32,018 nt of DNA, taken from NCBI GenBank assembly GCA_900539645.1, contig UQCY01000010.1, forward strand, positions 1 to 32,018, written 5' to 3'. The first letter of the stretch is position 1, and each line of letters opens with the position of its first letter. Shown piece by piece: positions 16,896-25,810 of the stretch. Under the pieces are notes generated by a model. The model worked only from the letters and a program-made list of their open reading frames with translations. It made no database searches and was not told where the DNA came from. The DNA is from an uncultured Clostridium sp. GTDB taxonomy: Bacteria; Bacillota; Clostridia; Peptostreptococcales; Peptostreptococcaceae. The position numbers and the translations under genes were made by a program.

Positions 16896-19800
16896 TGCCT
16901 AAAAATAACGACATACAGAAAGTACTTTTAATAGGTTCAGGACCTATAGTAATAGGACAGGCAGCAGAATTTGATTATTCTGGAACACAGGCTTGTCAGT
17001 CTTTAAAAGAAGATGGAAAGGAAGTTATACTAGTTAACTCAAATCCAGCGACTATAATGACTGACAACGCAATGGCTGACAAAATATATATAGAGCCATT
17101 AACAGTTACTACATTAAAAAGAATAATAGAAAAAGAAAGACCAGACAGTATACTTTCTACATTAGGTGGGCAGACAGCTCTAACTCTTTCAATGCAGTTA
17201 GCTAAAGAAGGATACCTAGAAAAAATGGGTGTTAAGCTTCTTGGAGCAGACCCAGAAACAATAGATAAAGCTGAAGATAGACAGATGTTCAAAGATACAA
17301 TGCTTGAAATAGGACAGCCTGTAATACCTTCAGAAATAGTTGAAGACCTAGATTCTGCTGTAGAATTCGCAGGAAAAATAGGTTACCCAGTAATAGTTAG
17401 ACCAGCGTTTACTCTTGGAGGAAGCGGTGGTGGAATCGCAAACGACGAGGAAGAATTTAAAAAGATTGCAGAAAATGGACTTAGATTATCTCCAATAACA
17501 CAGATATTAGTTGAAAAATGTATATCTGGATGGAAAGAAATAGAGTTTGAAGTTGTAAGAGATGGAGCAGGAAATGCTATAACTGTATGTTCAATGGAAA
17601 ACTTTGACCCAGTTGGAGTACATACAGGAGATAGTATAGTAATAGCTCCAGCGGTTACACTTGCAGATAAAGAATACCAGATGCTTAGAACAGCAGCTAT
17701 AAAAATAGTTGATGCTATGGGTGTTGAAGGTGGATGTAACTGCCAGTTTGCACTTAATCCAAATAGCGACGAATATGCTGTAATAGAAGTAAACCCAAGG
17801 GTTTCAAGATCTTCGGCTCTAGCTTCAAAAGCTACAGGATACCCAATAGCAAAAGTTGCTGCAAAAATAGCACTTGGATATAGATTAGATGAAATAAAAA
17901 ATGAAATAACTAAACAGACTTACGCATGCTTCGAGCCAGCTCTTGACTATGTTGTTGTTAAATTCCCTAAATGGCCATTTGACAAATTTGTATATGCTAA
18001 GAGAGAACTTGGTACTCAGATGAAGGCTACAGGTGAGGTAATGGCTATAGGACAGAACTTTGAAACAGCACTTATGAAAGCTGTTAGAGGATCTGAAAAC
18101 AAAACAGACTGCTGTACTCTTCCAAAAGTTGCTGCGTATTCAGATGAACAGGTAAAAGAAGCTCTTCATGTATGCAACGATGAAAGAGTATTCGTAATAT
18201 ATGAAGCATTAAAAAGAGGAATATCTTGTGAAGAAATACATGAAATAACAAAAGTAGATAACTGGTTCTTATATAAAATGAAAAACATAGCAGAAGTAGA
18301 AAAAGAACTATCTAAAGGAAATGTATCAGAAGCTACTTATAACGTTGCAAAAAGATACGGATTCTTAAACTCTACAATAGAAAGAATAAGTGGAGAAAAA
18401 GTAAATTACTCAGCTCCAGCGTCATTTAAAATGGTCGACACTTGTGCAGGAGAATTTAAAGCAGAAACTCCATACTTCTATAGTTGCTGTGATGAAGTAA
18501 ATGAAGCGGATGAGTTTATAGAAAGAAAAGGAATAAGAGAGAGAAAAACTGTAGTAGTTCTTGGTTCAGGACCGATAAGAATAGGACAGGGGATAGAATT
18601 CGACTACTCTGCAGTTCACTGTGTATGGGCACTTAAAAAAGCAGGATTTGATGTTGTTATAATAAACAACAACCCAGAAACTGTATCTACAGACTTTGAT
18701 ACAGCGGATAGACTATACTTTGAACCACTTACTCCAGAAGATGTAATGAACGTAATGAATACAGAAAAACCTTATGGAGTAGTAGTTGCATTTGGTGGTC
18801 AGACAGCTATAAACCTAACTAAGTTCCTAGAAAGTCAGGGAATAAATGTATTAGGATCTAGTGCAGAAAGCATAGATATGGCAGAGGATAGAGAAAGATT
18901 TGATGAACTTCTTGAATCTCTACACATAAAAAGACCACAGGGACATACAGTTCTTACAGAAGATGAAGCCTTAAAAGCTGCAAATGAACTTGGATACCCA
19001 GTACTTATGAGACCATCTTACGTATTAGGTGGACAGAATATGATAATTGCATTCGGCGATGAAGATATCAAAGAATACATGAAAATAATACTAAAATCAA
19101 ACAAAAAGGACAACCCAATACTAATAGATAAATATATGATGGGTGTAGAAGTAGAAGTTGATGCTATATGTGATGGAGAGGATATATTAATTCCGGGAAT
19201 AATGGAACATATAGAAAGAGCAGGAGTACACTCAGGTGACTCTATAGCAGTTTGTCCTTCATGGAATATAAGTGAAAAACTAAAAGAAAAAATAGTTGAA
19301 TACTCAAAACAGCTTGCAGTTTCTTTAAAAACTAAGGGACTTGTAAATATACAGTACGTTATATACGAAGGAAAAATATATGTAATAGAAGTAAATCCAA
19401 GATCTTCTCGTACAATACCTTACCTAAGTAAAATAACTGGTGTTCCAATGGTTGAGCTTGCAGTTAGAGCAATGCTTGGAGAAAAAATAAAAGATATGGG
19501 ATTTGGAACAGGGCTATTTAAAGGACAGAAATACTTTGCAGCCAAAGTACCAGTATTCTCATTCGAAAAATTAATAGACCTAGATGTACACTTAGGACCA
19601 GAAATGAAATCTACTGGGGAAGTTTTAGGTATAGGTAGAAATCTAAAAGAAGCAGTATTTAAAGGACTAGCAGCTGCTGGATACCATATGGAAAAAGACG
19701 GTGGAGTATTTATATCTGTAAAAGATGGAGATAAACCAGAAATAGCAGAAGTAGCTGAAAAATTTGAAAGACTAGGATTTAAATTATACGCTACAGAAGG

Positions 19801-20101
19801 AACTGCCAAAGTTCTTGAAGAAGAAGGAATGGATGTTACAGTAGTAAATAAAATTCACGAAGACAGAGTAAACAACACAAGTAAGTTAATAGAAAGTGGA
19901 GTAGTAAAATATGTAATTTCAACATCTTCTAAGGGTAGAATACCTACAAGAGACAGTGTTAAAATCAGAAGAAAAGCAATAGATTACGCTGTTCCTTGTC
20001 TAACTTCAATAGACACAGCAAATGCACTTGCAGAAAGTTTATTAAGTCACTACTCAGAAGAAAATACCAGACTAGTTGATATAAATTCAATATATGTATA
20101 A
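16895..20101 (+). CDS. carB: Carbamoyl-phosphate synthase large subunit
   Basis: 1068-aa subunit that makes carbamoyl phosphate from bicarbonate, ammonia and two ATP, for pyrimidines and arginine. Two homologous halves are visible, each with a Rossmann-like pre-ATP-grasp (VLLIGSGPIVIGQAAEFDYS; VVLGSGPIRIGQGIEFDYS) and an ATP-grasp domain with RPA/RPS and EVNPRVSRSS / EVNPRSSRT metal-binding loops. The C-terminal part from about residue 945 is the MGS-like allosteric domain (KLYATEGTAKVLEEEG). Full length for the family. ATG 16895 overlaps the carA stop and has a GGAAGGAG ribosome site inside carA. A strong hairpin follows the stop. No other pyrimidine or arginine genes are adjacent. Confidence 0.97.
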   Translation: MPKNNDIQKVLLIGSGPIVIGQAAEFDYSGTQACQSLKEDGKEVILVNSNPATIMTDNAMADKIYIEPLTVTTLKRIIEKERPDSILSTLGGQTALTLSMQLAKEGYLEKMGVKLLGADPETIDKAEDRQMFKDTMLEIGQPVIPSEIVEDLDSAVEFAGKIGYPVIVRPAFTLGGSGGGIANDEEEFKKIAENGLRLSPITQILVEKCISGWKEIEFEVVRDGAGNAITVCSMENFDPVGVHTGDSIVIAPAVTLADKEYQMLRTAAIKIVDAMGVEGGCNCQFALNPNSDEYAVIEVNPRVSRSSALASKATGYPIAKVAAKIALGYRLDEIKNEITKQTYACFEPALDYVVVKFPKWPFDKFVYAKRELGTQMKATGEVMAIGQNFETALMKAVRGSENKTDCCTLPKVAAYSDEQVKEALHVCNDERVFVIYEALKRGISCEEIHEITKVDNWFLYKMKNIAEVEKELSKGNVSEATYNVAKRYGFLNSTIERISGEKVNYSAPASFKMVDTCAGEFKAETPYFYSCCDEVNEADEFIERKGIRERKTVVVLGSGPIRIGQGIEFDYSAVHCVWALKKAGFDVVIINNNPETVSTDFDTADRLYFEPLTPEDVMNVMNTEKPYGVVVAFGGQTAINLTKFLESQGINVLGSSAESIDMAEDRERFDELLESLHIKRPQGHTVLTEDEALKAANELGYPVLMRPSYVLGGQNMIIAFGDEDIKEYMKIILKSNKKDNPILIDKYMMGVEVEVDAICDGEDILIPGIMEHIERAGVHSGDSIAVCPSWNISEKLKEKIVEYSKQLAVSLKTKGLVNIQYVIYEGKIYVIEVNPRSSRTIPYLSKITGVPMVELAVRAMLGEKIKDMGFGTGLFKGQKYFAAKVPVFSFEKLIDLDVHLGPEMKSTGEVLGIGRNLKEAVFKGLAAAGYHMEKDGGVFISVKDGDKPEIAEVAEKFERLGFKLYATEGTAKVLEEEGMDVTVVNKIHEDRVNNTSKLIESGVVKYVISTSSKGRIPTRDSVKIRRKAIDYAVPCLTSIDTANALAESLLSHYSEENTRLVDINSIYV

Positions 20102-20119
20102 AATTGTAAGTGATGATGA

Positions 20120-20164
20120 AAACTGCACATATATAATAGAAAATTTAATATATGTGCAGTTTAG
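20120..20164 (+). terminator. Terminator after carB
   Basis: 15-bp perfect stem, 20120-20134 with 20148-20162 (ACTGCACATATAT / ATATATGTGCAGT), 13-nt loop, then a short T-run. It probably separates purF-carAB from purC. Confidence 0.78.
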
Positions 20165-20165
20165 A

Positions 20166-20199
20166 ATTTGAACTTATAGAATATTATGAAATGTATACT
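20166..20199 (+). promoter_or_regulatory. TTTGAAC element and promoter-like sequence upstream of purC
   Basis: AATTTGAACTTAT (20165-20177) recurs exactly upstream of purB (20928-20940). TTGAAC at 20168-20173 and TATACT at 20194-20199 look like -35 and -10 boxes, but the 20-nt spacer is long. The motif may therefore be a regulator site (PurBox-like GAAC core) rather than a plain -35. Confidence 0.4.
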
Positions 20200-20218
20200 T
20201 TAAGGGGAGGAAACTAAG

Positions 20219-20929
20219 ATGAATAAAGGAAAAATGTTATATGAAGGTAAAGCCAAAAGAGTCTATGAAATAGAAGGGAATGATGATTGCTTATTAATAT
20301 CATACAAAGACGATGCAACTGCATTCAATGGACTTAAAAAAGGACAGATAGACGGAAAAGGTGTTATAAACAACAGAATGGCCAACTTTATATTTAAAAA
20401 ACTAGAAGAAGAAAAGGGAATAGAAACTCATTTAGTTGAAGAAATTTCAGATAGAGAAACAATAGTTAAAAAGGTGGAAATAGTACCACTTGAAATAATA
20501 GTTAGAAACATAGCTGCAGGTAGCTTTTCTAAGAGATTTGGTGTAGAAGAAGGAACTGTACTAAAAAATCCTACATTAGAATTCTGCTTAAAAGACGATG
20601 CACTTGGGGATCCAATGATAAACGACAGCCAGATAATGGCAATAGGTGCAGCTACTAAGGAAGAACTAGACGCTATAAAAGATATGACAATGAAAATAAA
20701 TGATTTCTTAATAGAGTATTTCAAACAGGCTGACATAGAATTAGTAGACTTCAAAATAGAAATGGGAAGATACCATGGAAGAATAATCTTAGCAGATGAG
20801 ATATCTCCTGACACTTGCAGACTTTGGGATATAAACACTCACGAAAAACTAGATAAAGATAGATTTAGAAGAGATTTAGGTGGAGTGAAAGAAGCCTATG
20901 ATGAAGTAATGAGCAGATTAGGAATATAA
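20219..20929 (+). CDS. purC: Phosphoribosylaminoimidazole-succinocarboxamide synthase (SAICAR synthetase)
   Basis: 236-aa ATP-dependent ligase that joins aspartate to CAIR in de novo purine synthesis. Family features include the N-terminal YEGKAKRVYEIEG, DDATAFNG, the central VEIVPLEIIVRNIAAGS, ELVDFKIEMGR and ADEISPDTCRLWD. Length is typical of the short bacterial form. A strong AAGGGGAGG ribosome site precedes ATG 20219. It lies downstream of the carB terminator and 63 nt before purB, whose upstream region has the same TTTGAAC element, so each may have its own promoter. Confidence 0.96.
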   Translation: MNKGKMLYEGKAKRVYEIEGNDDCLLISYKDDATAFNGLKKGQIDGKGVINNRMANFIFKKLEEEKGIETHLVEEISDRETIVKKVEIVPLEIIVRNIAAGSFSKRFGVEEGTVLKNPTLEFCLKDDALGDPMINDSQIMAIGAATKEELDAIKDMTMKINDFLIEYFKQADIELVDFKIEMGRYHGRIILADEISPDTCRLWDINTHEKLDKDRFRRDLGGVKEAYDEVMSRLGI

Positions 20930-20963
20930 TTTGAACTTATTATATAAACAAAAAGAGTATAAT
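20928..20963 (+). promoter_or_regulatory. TTTGAAC element and TATAAT box upstream of purB
   Basis: AATTTGAACTTAT (20928-20940) is the second copy of the purC upstream motif. A perfect TATAAT lies at 20958-20963, 21 nt after TTGAAC. The spacing is long for a sigma-A promoter but nearly the same as in the purC copy. Confidence 0.4.
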
Positions 20964-20992
20964 AAAAATTAAAATAAAAATCGGAGGATAAT

Positions 20993-22423
20993 ATGAACGA
21001 AATATATCAGTCACCACTAACATCACGTTATGCGAGTAAAGAGATGAAACAGCTTTTCTCTAATGACAAAAAATTCCGTACATGGAGAAAATTATGGATA
21101 GCACTAGCTGAATCAGAAATGGAGCTAGGTCTTGAAATAACTCAGGAACAGATAGACGAATTAAAAGCAAATCAGGATGATATAAACTACGATGTAGCTG
21201 TTGCAAGAGAAAAAGAAGTTAGACACGATGTTATGTCTCATGTTTACGCTTACGGACAGCAGTGCCCTAAAGCAGCAGGAATAATACACTTAGGAGCTAC
21301 TTCTTGCTACGTTGGAGATAATACAGACTTAATACTAATGTACGAAGGTATGGAACTTGTTAGAACAAAATTAGTAATGGCTATAAAAGCATTATCTAAA
21401 TTTGCAGATGAGTATAAGAGTCTTCCAACACTTGGATTTACTCACTTCCAGCCAGCTCAGCCAACAACAGTAGGTAAGAGAGCTACACTATGGATACAGG
21501 ACTTATTATATGATTTAGAAGAAATAGAACACTTCTTATCAGATAAAAGACTTCTTGGATCAAAAGGAACAACAGGAACTCAGGCCTCATTCCTTGAATT
21601 ATTTGAAGGGGATTACGAAAAAGTAAAAGAGCTTGATAGAAAAATAGTTGAAAAAATGGGATACGACAAAGTAATAGCTGTATCTGGACAGACTTACACT
21701 AGAAAAATAGACAGCAAAGTTCTTAATATATTATCTGGTATAGCTCAGTCAGCTACAAAATTCTCAAACGACATAAGACTTCTTCAGCACTTAAAAGAAG
21801 TTGAAGAACCATTCGAAAAGAAACAGATAGGTTCTTCTGCTATGGCATATAAGAGAAACCCAATGAGAAGTGAAAGAATAGCAGCACTTGCTAGATACGT
21901 TATGGTAGATGCTTTAAACCCAGCTATAACAACAGCTACTCAGTGGTTTGAAAGAACATTAGACGACTCTGCCAACAAGAGAATAAGCGTGCCAGAAGCA
22001 TTCTTAGCAGTAGATAGTATACTAAGCTTATACTGCAACGTTGCAGATGGATTAGTTGTATATCCAAAAGTTATAGAACAGAGATTAATGAGCGAACTTC
22101 CATTTATGGCTACAGAAAACATAATGATGGACGCTGTTAGAAAAGGTGGAAACAGACAGGATTTACACGAAAGAATAAGAGTACATTCTTTAGAAGCTGG
22201 TAGAATGGTTAAGGTTGAAGGTAAGAAAAACGACCTAATAGAAAGAATAGCAGCTGACGAAATGTTTGGTGTTACTCTTGAAGAATTAAACGAAATACTT
22301 AAACCAGAAAAATACGTTGGATGCGCACCAATGCAGGTTGAAGAATTCCTAAAAAATGAAGTTGCTCCAGTACTAGAAGCTCACAAAGACGACAAAGAAA
22401 TGGACAACGAAATAAATGTATAA
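20993..22423 (+). CDS. purB: Adenylosuccinate lyase
   Basis: 476-aa fumarase/aspartase-superfamily enzyme with two roles: it splits SAICAR to AICAR and adenylosuccinate to AMP, each releasing fumarate, thus serving both purC and purA products made from this locus. Signature GSSAMAYKRNPMRSE (the flexible catalytic loop) is intact. HLGATSCYVGDN and THFQPAQPTTVGKR are the other conserved blocks. Length fits the longer, eukaryote-like subgroup. A CGGAGG ribosome site lies 6 nt before ATG 20993. It ends the plus-strand nucleotide block with a strong terminator. Confidence 0.97.
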   Translation: MNEIYQSPLTSRYASKEMKQLFSNDKKFRTWRKLWIALAESEMELGLEITQEQIDELKANQDDINYDVAVAREKEVRHDVMSHVYAYGQQCPKAAGIIHLGATSCYVGDNTDLILMYEGMELVRTKLVMAIKALSKFADEYKSLPTLGFTHFQPAQPTTVGKRATLWIQDLLYDLEEIEHFLSDKRLLGSKGTTGTQASFLELFEGDYEKVKELDRKIVEKMGYDKVIAVSGQTYTRKIDSKVLNILSGIAQSATKFSNDIRLLQHLKEVEEPFEKKQIGSSAMAYKRNPMRSERIAALARYVMVDALNPAITTATQWFERTLDDSANKRISVPEAFLAVDSILSLYCNVADGLVVYPKVIEQRLMSELPFMATENIMMDAVRKGGNRQDLHERIRVHSLEAGRMVKVEGKKNDLIERIAADEMFGVTLEELNEILKPEKYVGCAPMQVEEFLKNEVAPVLEAHKDDKEMDNEINV

Positions 22424-22430
22424 AAAATAT

Positions 22431-22467
22431 GGGACTGTTGCATAAATTGCAACAGTCCCTTTTTTTA
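22431..22467 (+). terminator. Terminator after purB
   Basis: 12-bp perfect stem, 22431-22442 with 22448-22459 (GGGACTGTTGCA / TGCAACAGTCCC), 5-nt loop, then eight T-rich bases. Confidence 0.93.
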
Positions 22468-22622
22468 AGAACTCTATTTAGTGATTTAAGTTACGACAGA
22501 TAAATTCCAAGAGTCCTACTTTAAGCTTTTTAAAATAAAAATATGAACCTTTAAAATATGTTATAGTAATTAATGTATTTGTAAACATTAATAGGCTAAT
22601 AACCAAAAAAACCGATTAATAT

Positions 22623-23513
22623 CTACAAATTGATTGCATGTTCTTCAATGAATTTTTTAAATTCATTTATAAGTGGTATTTCATAAGAAGATTTTAAATA
22701 AGCCATATATACAATATTTTGCCAGTCTAAGTCTGATATTTCTATAGATTTAACTCCCTTTAGATTTACAGTATTGTTTTCTGGAACTATTGAAATTCCA
22801 AAGTCACCAGTTACTAGAGAAGCTATAACACCTAAATCATCAGTCTTGTAAGATATATTTGCCCGGCATTCTTTCTTGTTTAAATAAGAAGATAGTTTTT
22901 CTGAAAGTGTATGATTTTTAGTATAAAGAATGTGATTATATTCTAATGTGTCGTCTATAGAAACAGATTCTTTATCGGCTAGAGGGTGCCCCTCTGGAAC
23001 TAGAAGTATAGCATTCTGTTTAAATACAGGTGTATACTCTATATTTTTTTCATTTATTCTATTAGAACAGAATATAAAATCAAAATTCTTTGAATATAAC
23101 CCCTTGATTAATTCCTCAGTAGATTCAGCATCGTAGTAAAATTTAAAGTCGATGTTTTTCCCAGTATGTTCATTTAAAAATTTTCTTGCCAGATCCGGAA
23201 TAAATGAAGCAGCCATATTTTTATGGAAAGCTATATCTATACATCCTTCCCCTATTTCTGAAAGGTGTATTGAGTTGATGCTTTCATCAATAAGAGCTAA
23301 AGCCTTCTCTATGTCTGTTAAAAAATTCTTCCCAGCTCTAGTGAGCACTACATTTCTACCTTCTTTTTCAAATAGGCGAATATTAATCTCTCTTTCTAGT
23401 GAAGCTATAGCATGACTAAGACTAGGCTGAGTGATTGAGAGCTGCTCAGCAGCTTTTGTGTAGTGTTCGAGATGGGCTAAAGTAACAAAATATTTAAGAT
23501 GATATAAGTTCAT
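22623..23513 (-). CDS. LysR-family transcriptional regulator
   Basis: 296-aa LysR-type regulator. The N-terminal winged HTH (residues 1-60) has the expected LKYFVTLAHLEHYTKAAEQL and SQPSLSHAI-type recognition helix (ITQPSLSHAIASLE). The rest is a periplasmic-binding-like effector domain (IDIAFHKNMAA, GDFGISIVPE). Length is standard. ATG 23513 has an AGGAGA ribosome site. It lies downstream of cysK-cysE on the same strand but beyond a terminator. A role in sulfur or cysteine control (as for CysL or YtlI types) is a guess from position only; the effector cannot be read. A -10-like TATAAT (minus strand, 23618-23613) and a palindrome AATAATTAATTATT (23595-23608) lie upstream and could be its promoter and self-operator. 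Confidence 0.9.
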   Translation of the reverse strand: MNLYHLKYFVTLAHLEHYTKAAEQLSITQPSLSHAIASLEREINIRLFEKEGRNVVLTRAGKNFLTDIEKALALIDESINSIHLSEIGEGCIDIAFHKNMAASFIPDLARKFLNEHTGKNIDFKFYYDAESTEELIKGLYSKNFDFIFCSNRINEKNIEYTPVFKQNAILLVPEGHPLADKESVSIDDTLEYNHILYTKNHTLSEKLSSYLNKKECRANISYKTDDLGVIASLVTGDFGISIVPENNTVNLKGVKSIEISDLDWQNIVYMAYLKSSYEIPLINEFKKFIEEHAINL

Positions 23514-23594
23514 AACAATGTCTCCTTTTTTAAATGTAACAAAACAAATTCATCAAATACCTATCTCTTATCCATAGAAAAAATATATAATTGC

Positions 23595-23618
23595 AATAAT
23601 TAATTATTTAACATTATA
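23595..23618 (-). promoter_or_regulatory. Candidate promoter and operator of the LysR gene
   Basis: On the minus strand TATAAT lies at 23618-23613 with only a weak -35 (TAGATA) 17 nt upstream, as expected for an activated or self-controlled promoter. A 14-bp perfect palindrome AATAATTAATTATT sits at 23595-23608. AT-richness lowers confidence. Confidence 0.35.
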
Positions 23619-23780
23619 ACACAATATGAATAAATTATCTACAAAACTTAAAAAATTAAGTGATTAAAATTATGAATTTAAGAAGCTAAATTTATTAAAA
23701 ACTTGAAAAAGTAAATAATAAATTGTTATTAATTTTGGTGAAATGAAAAAAATATATAATAATAAAGCATTATAATTTGA

Positions 23781-23831
23781 TAAAAAAATTTCAGACGTAA
23801 CATATTTTTAGTAAATATGTATGACGTCTGA
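23781..23831 (-). terminator. Terminator after cysE (minus strand)
   Basis: Stem TCAGACGT / ACGTCTGA (23791-23798 with 23824-23831) plus ACATATTT / AAATATGT (23800-23807 with 23813-23820) with a small bulge. On the minus strand it runs into AATTTTTTTA (23790-23781). It separates cysE from the LysR gene. Confidence 0.82.
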
Positions 23832-23859
23832 AGTATTTTTTATAATAAATATCTATGGT

Positions 23860-24396
23860 TTATAGAGCGATATTTACTTTTTCTCCGTTTAGTTTAACTA
23901 TTTTTGCTGGTATTCCAACAACAGTTGCGTTTTCTGGCACGTTTTTAAGAACTACCGCATTTGCACCTATTTTAGAGTTATCCCCAATTTTAATATTTCC
24001 AAGTACTTTTGCACCAGTTGCTATAGTAACGCCATTTCCAACTGTAGGGTGTCTTTTTCCTTTATCGTGTCCTGTACCGCCAAGAGTTACCTGATGAAAC
24101 ATCACTACATCGTCGCCGATTTCAGCTGTTTCGCCTATTACAACACCGTTTCCATGGTCTATAAATAATCTTTTTCCAATTGTAGCACCTGGGTGAATTT
24201 CTATACCTGTAAGAAATCTAGCTACCTGAGATATAAATCTAGCTAAGAATTTTAACCCCAGATTGTTTATAAAATGTGCTATTCTGTGGAAAAATATCGC
24301 GTGAATTCCAGGGTAATTTATTATAATGCTCAGGGCATTTGTCGCCGCTGGGTCCTGTGCTTTATATGTGTTTATTATATTTCTAAAACTGCTCAT
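23860..24396 (-). CDS. cysE: Serine O-acetyltransferase
   Basis: 178-aa enzyme that acetylates L-serine with acetyl-CoA to give O-acetylserine, the substrate of cysteine synthase encoded just upstream. The left-handed beta-helix hexapeptide repeats run from about residue 65 ([33 protein letters not shown]) to [17 protein letters not shown]. The catalytic His region [17 protein letters not shown] is present. It is the short form lacking much of the N-terminal helical domain of E. coli CysE, as is common in Firmicutes. A GGAGG ribosome site lies 7 nt before ATG 24396. It follows cysK after 95 nt with no terminator between, so both should respond to the cysK leader. Confidence 0.96.
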   Translation of the reverse strand: MSSFRNIINTYKAQDPAATNALSIIINYPGIHAIFFHRIAHFINNLGLKFLARFISQVARFLTGIEIHPGATIGKRLFIDHGNGVVIGETAEIGDDVVMFHQVTLGGTGHDKGKRHPTVGNGVTIATGAKVLGNIKIGDNSKIGANAVVLKNVPENATVVGIPAKIVKLNGEKVNIAL

Positions 24397-24491
24397 ATCT
24401 AATCCTCCAAAGCCTAATCATAATTTTTTATTTCTTTCTATTTATGTTTCTAACTGCCACTTTAAAAATTACTTGTACAGATTTTTAAAAC

Positions 24492-25400
24492 TTATTTGTA
24501 TAAATCTGTTGAAAGGTATCTTTCTCCATTATCGGGAGCTATAAATAGAACTTTCTTGCCTTTACCAAGTCTTTCAGCTGTTTTGATTGCCGCTGCAAGT
24601 GCTGCACCACCTGAAATTCCAAGCATAACTCCTACATCTGATGCTGATTTTATAGCGTTTGAATAAGCTTCTTCAGATGAAATCTGTTCCACTTTATCTA
24701 TTAAATCTGTATCTAGTATTGATGGTATAAATCCTGCACCTATACCCTGAAGTTTGTGAGGAGATGGGCTACCACCTGAGATAACAGGAGATAAATCTGG
24801 CTCAACTGCTATTATTTCGATATCTTTGTAGTTTTCTTTAAGTACGCTTGCATTTCCAGTTAATGTGCCACCAGTACCGACACCAGCTACAAATGCGTCT
24901 AAGTTTTTAAAGTCTTTTATGATTTCTATTGCTGTGGAGTTTTTGTGAGCTTCTGGATTAGATTTATTATTGAACTGATCAAACATTTTGTATCCTCTAG
25001 TTTCTACTAATTCTTCTGCCTTTGCAATAGCTCCATTCATTCCAAGTTTTCCTGGAGTAAGGACTATTTCTGCACCATATGCTTTTAAAATCTTCTGTCT
25101 TTCTATACTCATAGTATCTGGCATAACCATGACAGCCTTTAATCCGTTTGCAGCTGCAGCCATTGCAATTCCTATCCCTGTGTTTCCACTTGTAGGTTCT
25201 ACTATAGTATCACCTGATTTTATAGTTCCATCTAGTAGCATTTTTTCCATTATGAATGCTGCAATTCTGTCTTTTATTGATCCTCCTGGATTGAAGAATT
25301 CAAGCTTTCCGTATATTTCAGCGCTGTTTTCAGTTTCGAACTCTTTAAATCTAAGAACCGGTGTATTTCCTATAGTTTCAGTTATTTTGTTGTATATCAT
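24492..25400 (-). CDS. cysK: Cysteine synthase A (O-acetylserine sulfhydrylase)
   Basis: 302-aa PLP enzyme that forms cysteine from O-acetylserine and sulfide. The PLP lysine is K43 in NPGGSIKDR. The Asn/Ser/Thr loop PTSGNTGIGIA binds substrate and GVGTGGTLTG binds the cofactor phosphate; SGGSPSPHKLQGIGAGF is also conserved. Length is typical. GGAGG lies 8 nt before ATG 25400. A small hairpin GAGC/GCTC lies just upstream of that ribosome site. Expression is probably controlled by the poly-Cys leader and terminator hairpin at 25585-25857, which lie on the same strand between the promoter at 25926-25954 and this gene. Confidence 0.97.
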   Translation of the reverse strand: MIYNKITETIGNTPVLRFKEFETENSAEIYGKLEFFNPGGSIKDRIAAFIMEKMLLDGTIKSGDTIVEPTSGNTGIGIAMAAAANGLKAVMVMPDTMSIERQKILKAYGAEIVLTPGKLGMNGAIAKAEELVETRGYKMFDQFNNKSNPEAHKNSTAIEIIKDFKNLDAFVAGVGTGGTLTGNASVLKENYKDIEIIAVEPDLSPVISGGSPSPHKLQGIGAGFIPSILDTDLIDKVEQISSEEAYSNAIKSASDVGVMLGISGGAALAAAIKTAERLGKGKKVLFIAPDNGERYLSTDLYK

Positions 25401-25584
25401 AATATTTTCCTCCGTCTGAGCCTTTTTGCTCTATTATTTTTATTTGAATTTTGTTTTGAAATTTAAAATAAAGATATTTTGGCGTGAGTTAGACAGTCTA
25501 AAAAAATTATGATTATCTTTTAAAGAATTGTAGATTTACATCTGTTTGATTAGTAATTCTAGATTTGATTGGATTTTTGACATT

Positions 25585-25703
25585 AAAAAACTGTTTCCAT
25601 AAAACATACTCGTAAAAAGCAAAGGCTAAAATATATCTAAAGGGGATGATATGCAAAAATTATTATCAGGCCTGCTACGAGTATTTATTTTTTATGAAAA
25701 CAG
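25585..25703 (-). terminator. Attenuator terminator hairpin in the cysK leader
   Basis: Read on the minus strand, 25703-25690 (CTGTTTTCATAAAA) pairs with 25604-25591 (TTTTATGGAAACAG) over 14 positions with one G-U. Then 25684-25676 (ATACTCGTA) pairs with 25614-25606 (TACGAGTAT), and GCA/GGCC pairs extend it inward, with a further GATAATA/TATCATC stem in the loop. The 3' arm runs directly into TTTTTT (25590-25585), as in an intrinsic terminator. It lies between the poly-Cys ORF and cysK, about 185 nt before the cysK start. Confidence 0.8.
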
Positions 25704-25810
25704 CATTAGAAATCTATTTAATCAATAGATTTGAAATTCAATTTTAAAATTTATCAAACTAAAGAGTAACACCGTTTTTAGAGAAAGTCAAAGTCCCGCC
25801 ATAAAAAATA
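25686..25810 (-). promoter_or_regulatory. Predicted antiterminator pairing in the cysK leader
   Basis: On the minus strand TATTTTTTATG at 25810-25800 (inside the poly-Cys ORF, codons 16-20) is perfectly complementary to CATAAAAAATA at 25696-25686, with a flanking G-U. The latter overlaps the 5' arm of the terminator stem (25703-25690), so the two pairings exclude each other. A separate 9-bp hairpin AAATCTATT/AATAGATTT (25710-25732) lies between them. The pairing is seen in sequence; its use as antiterminator is inferred. Confidence 0.6.

Noticed and set aside
25581..25708. MITE-like element with CATTA target repeats around the cysK leader hairpin
   Set aside because: CATTA occurs on both sides but is not flush with the arms, and the hairpin fits better as a terminator.
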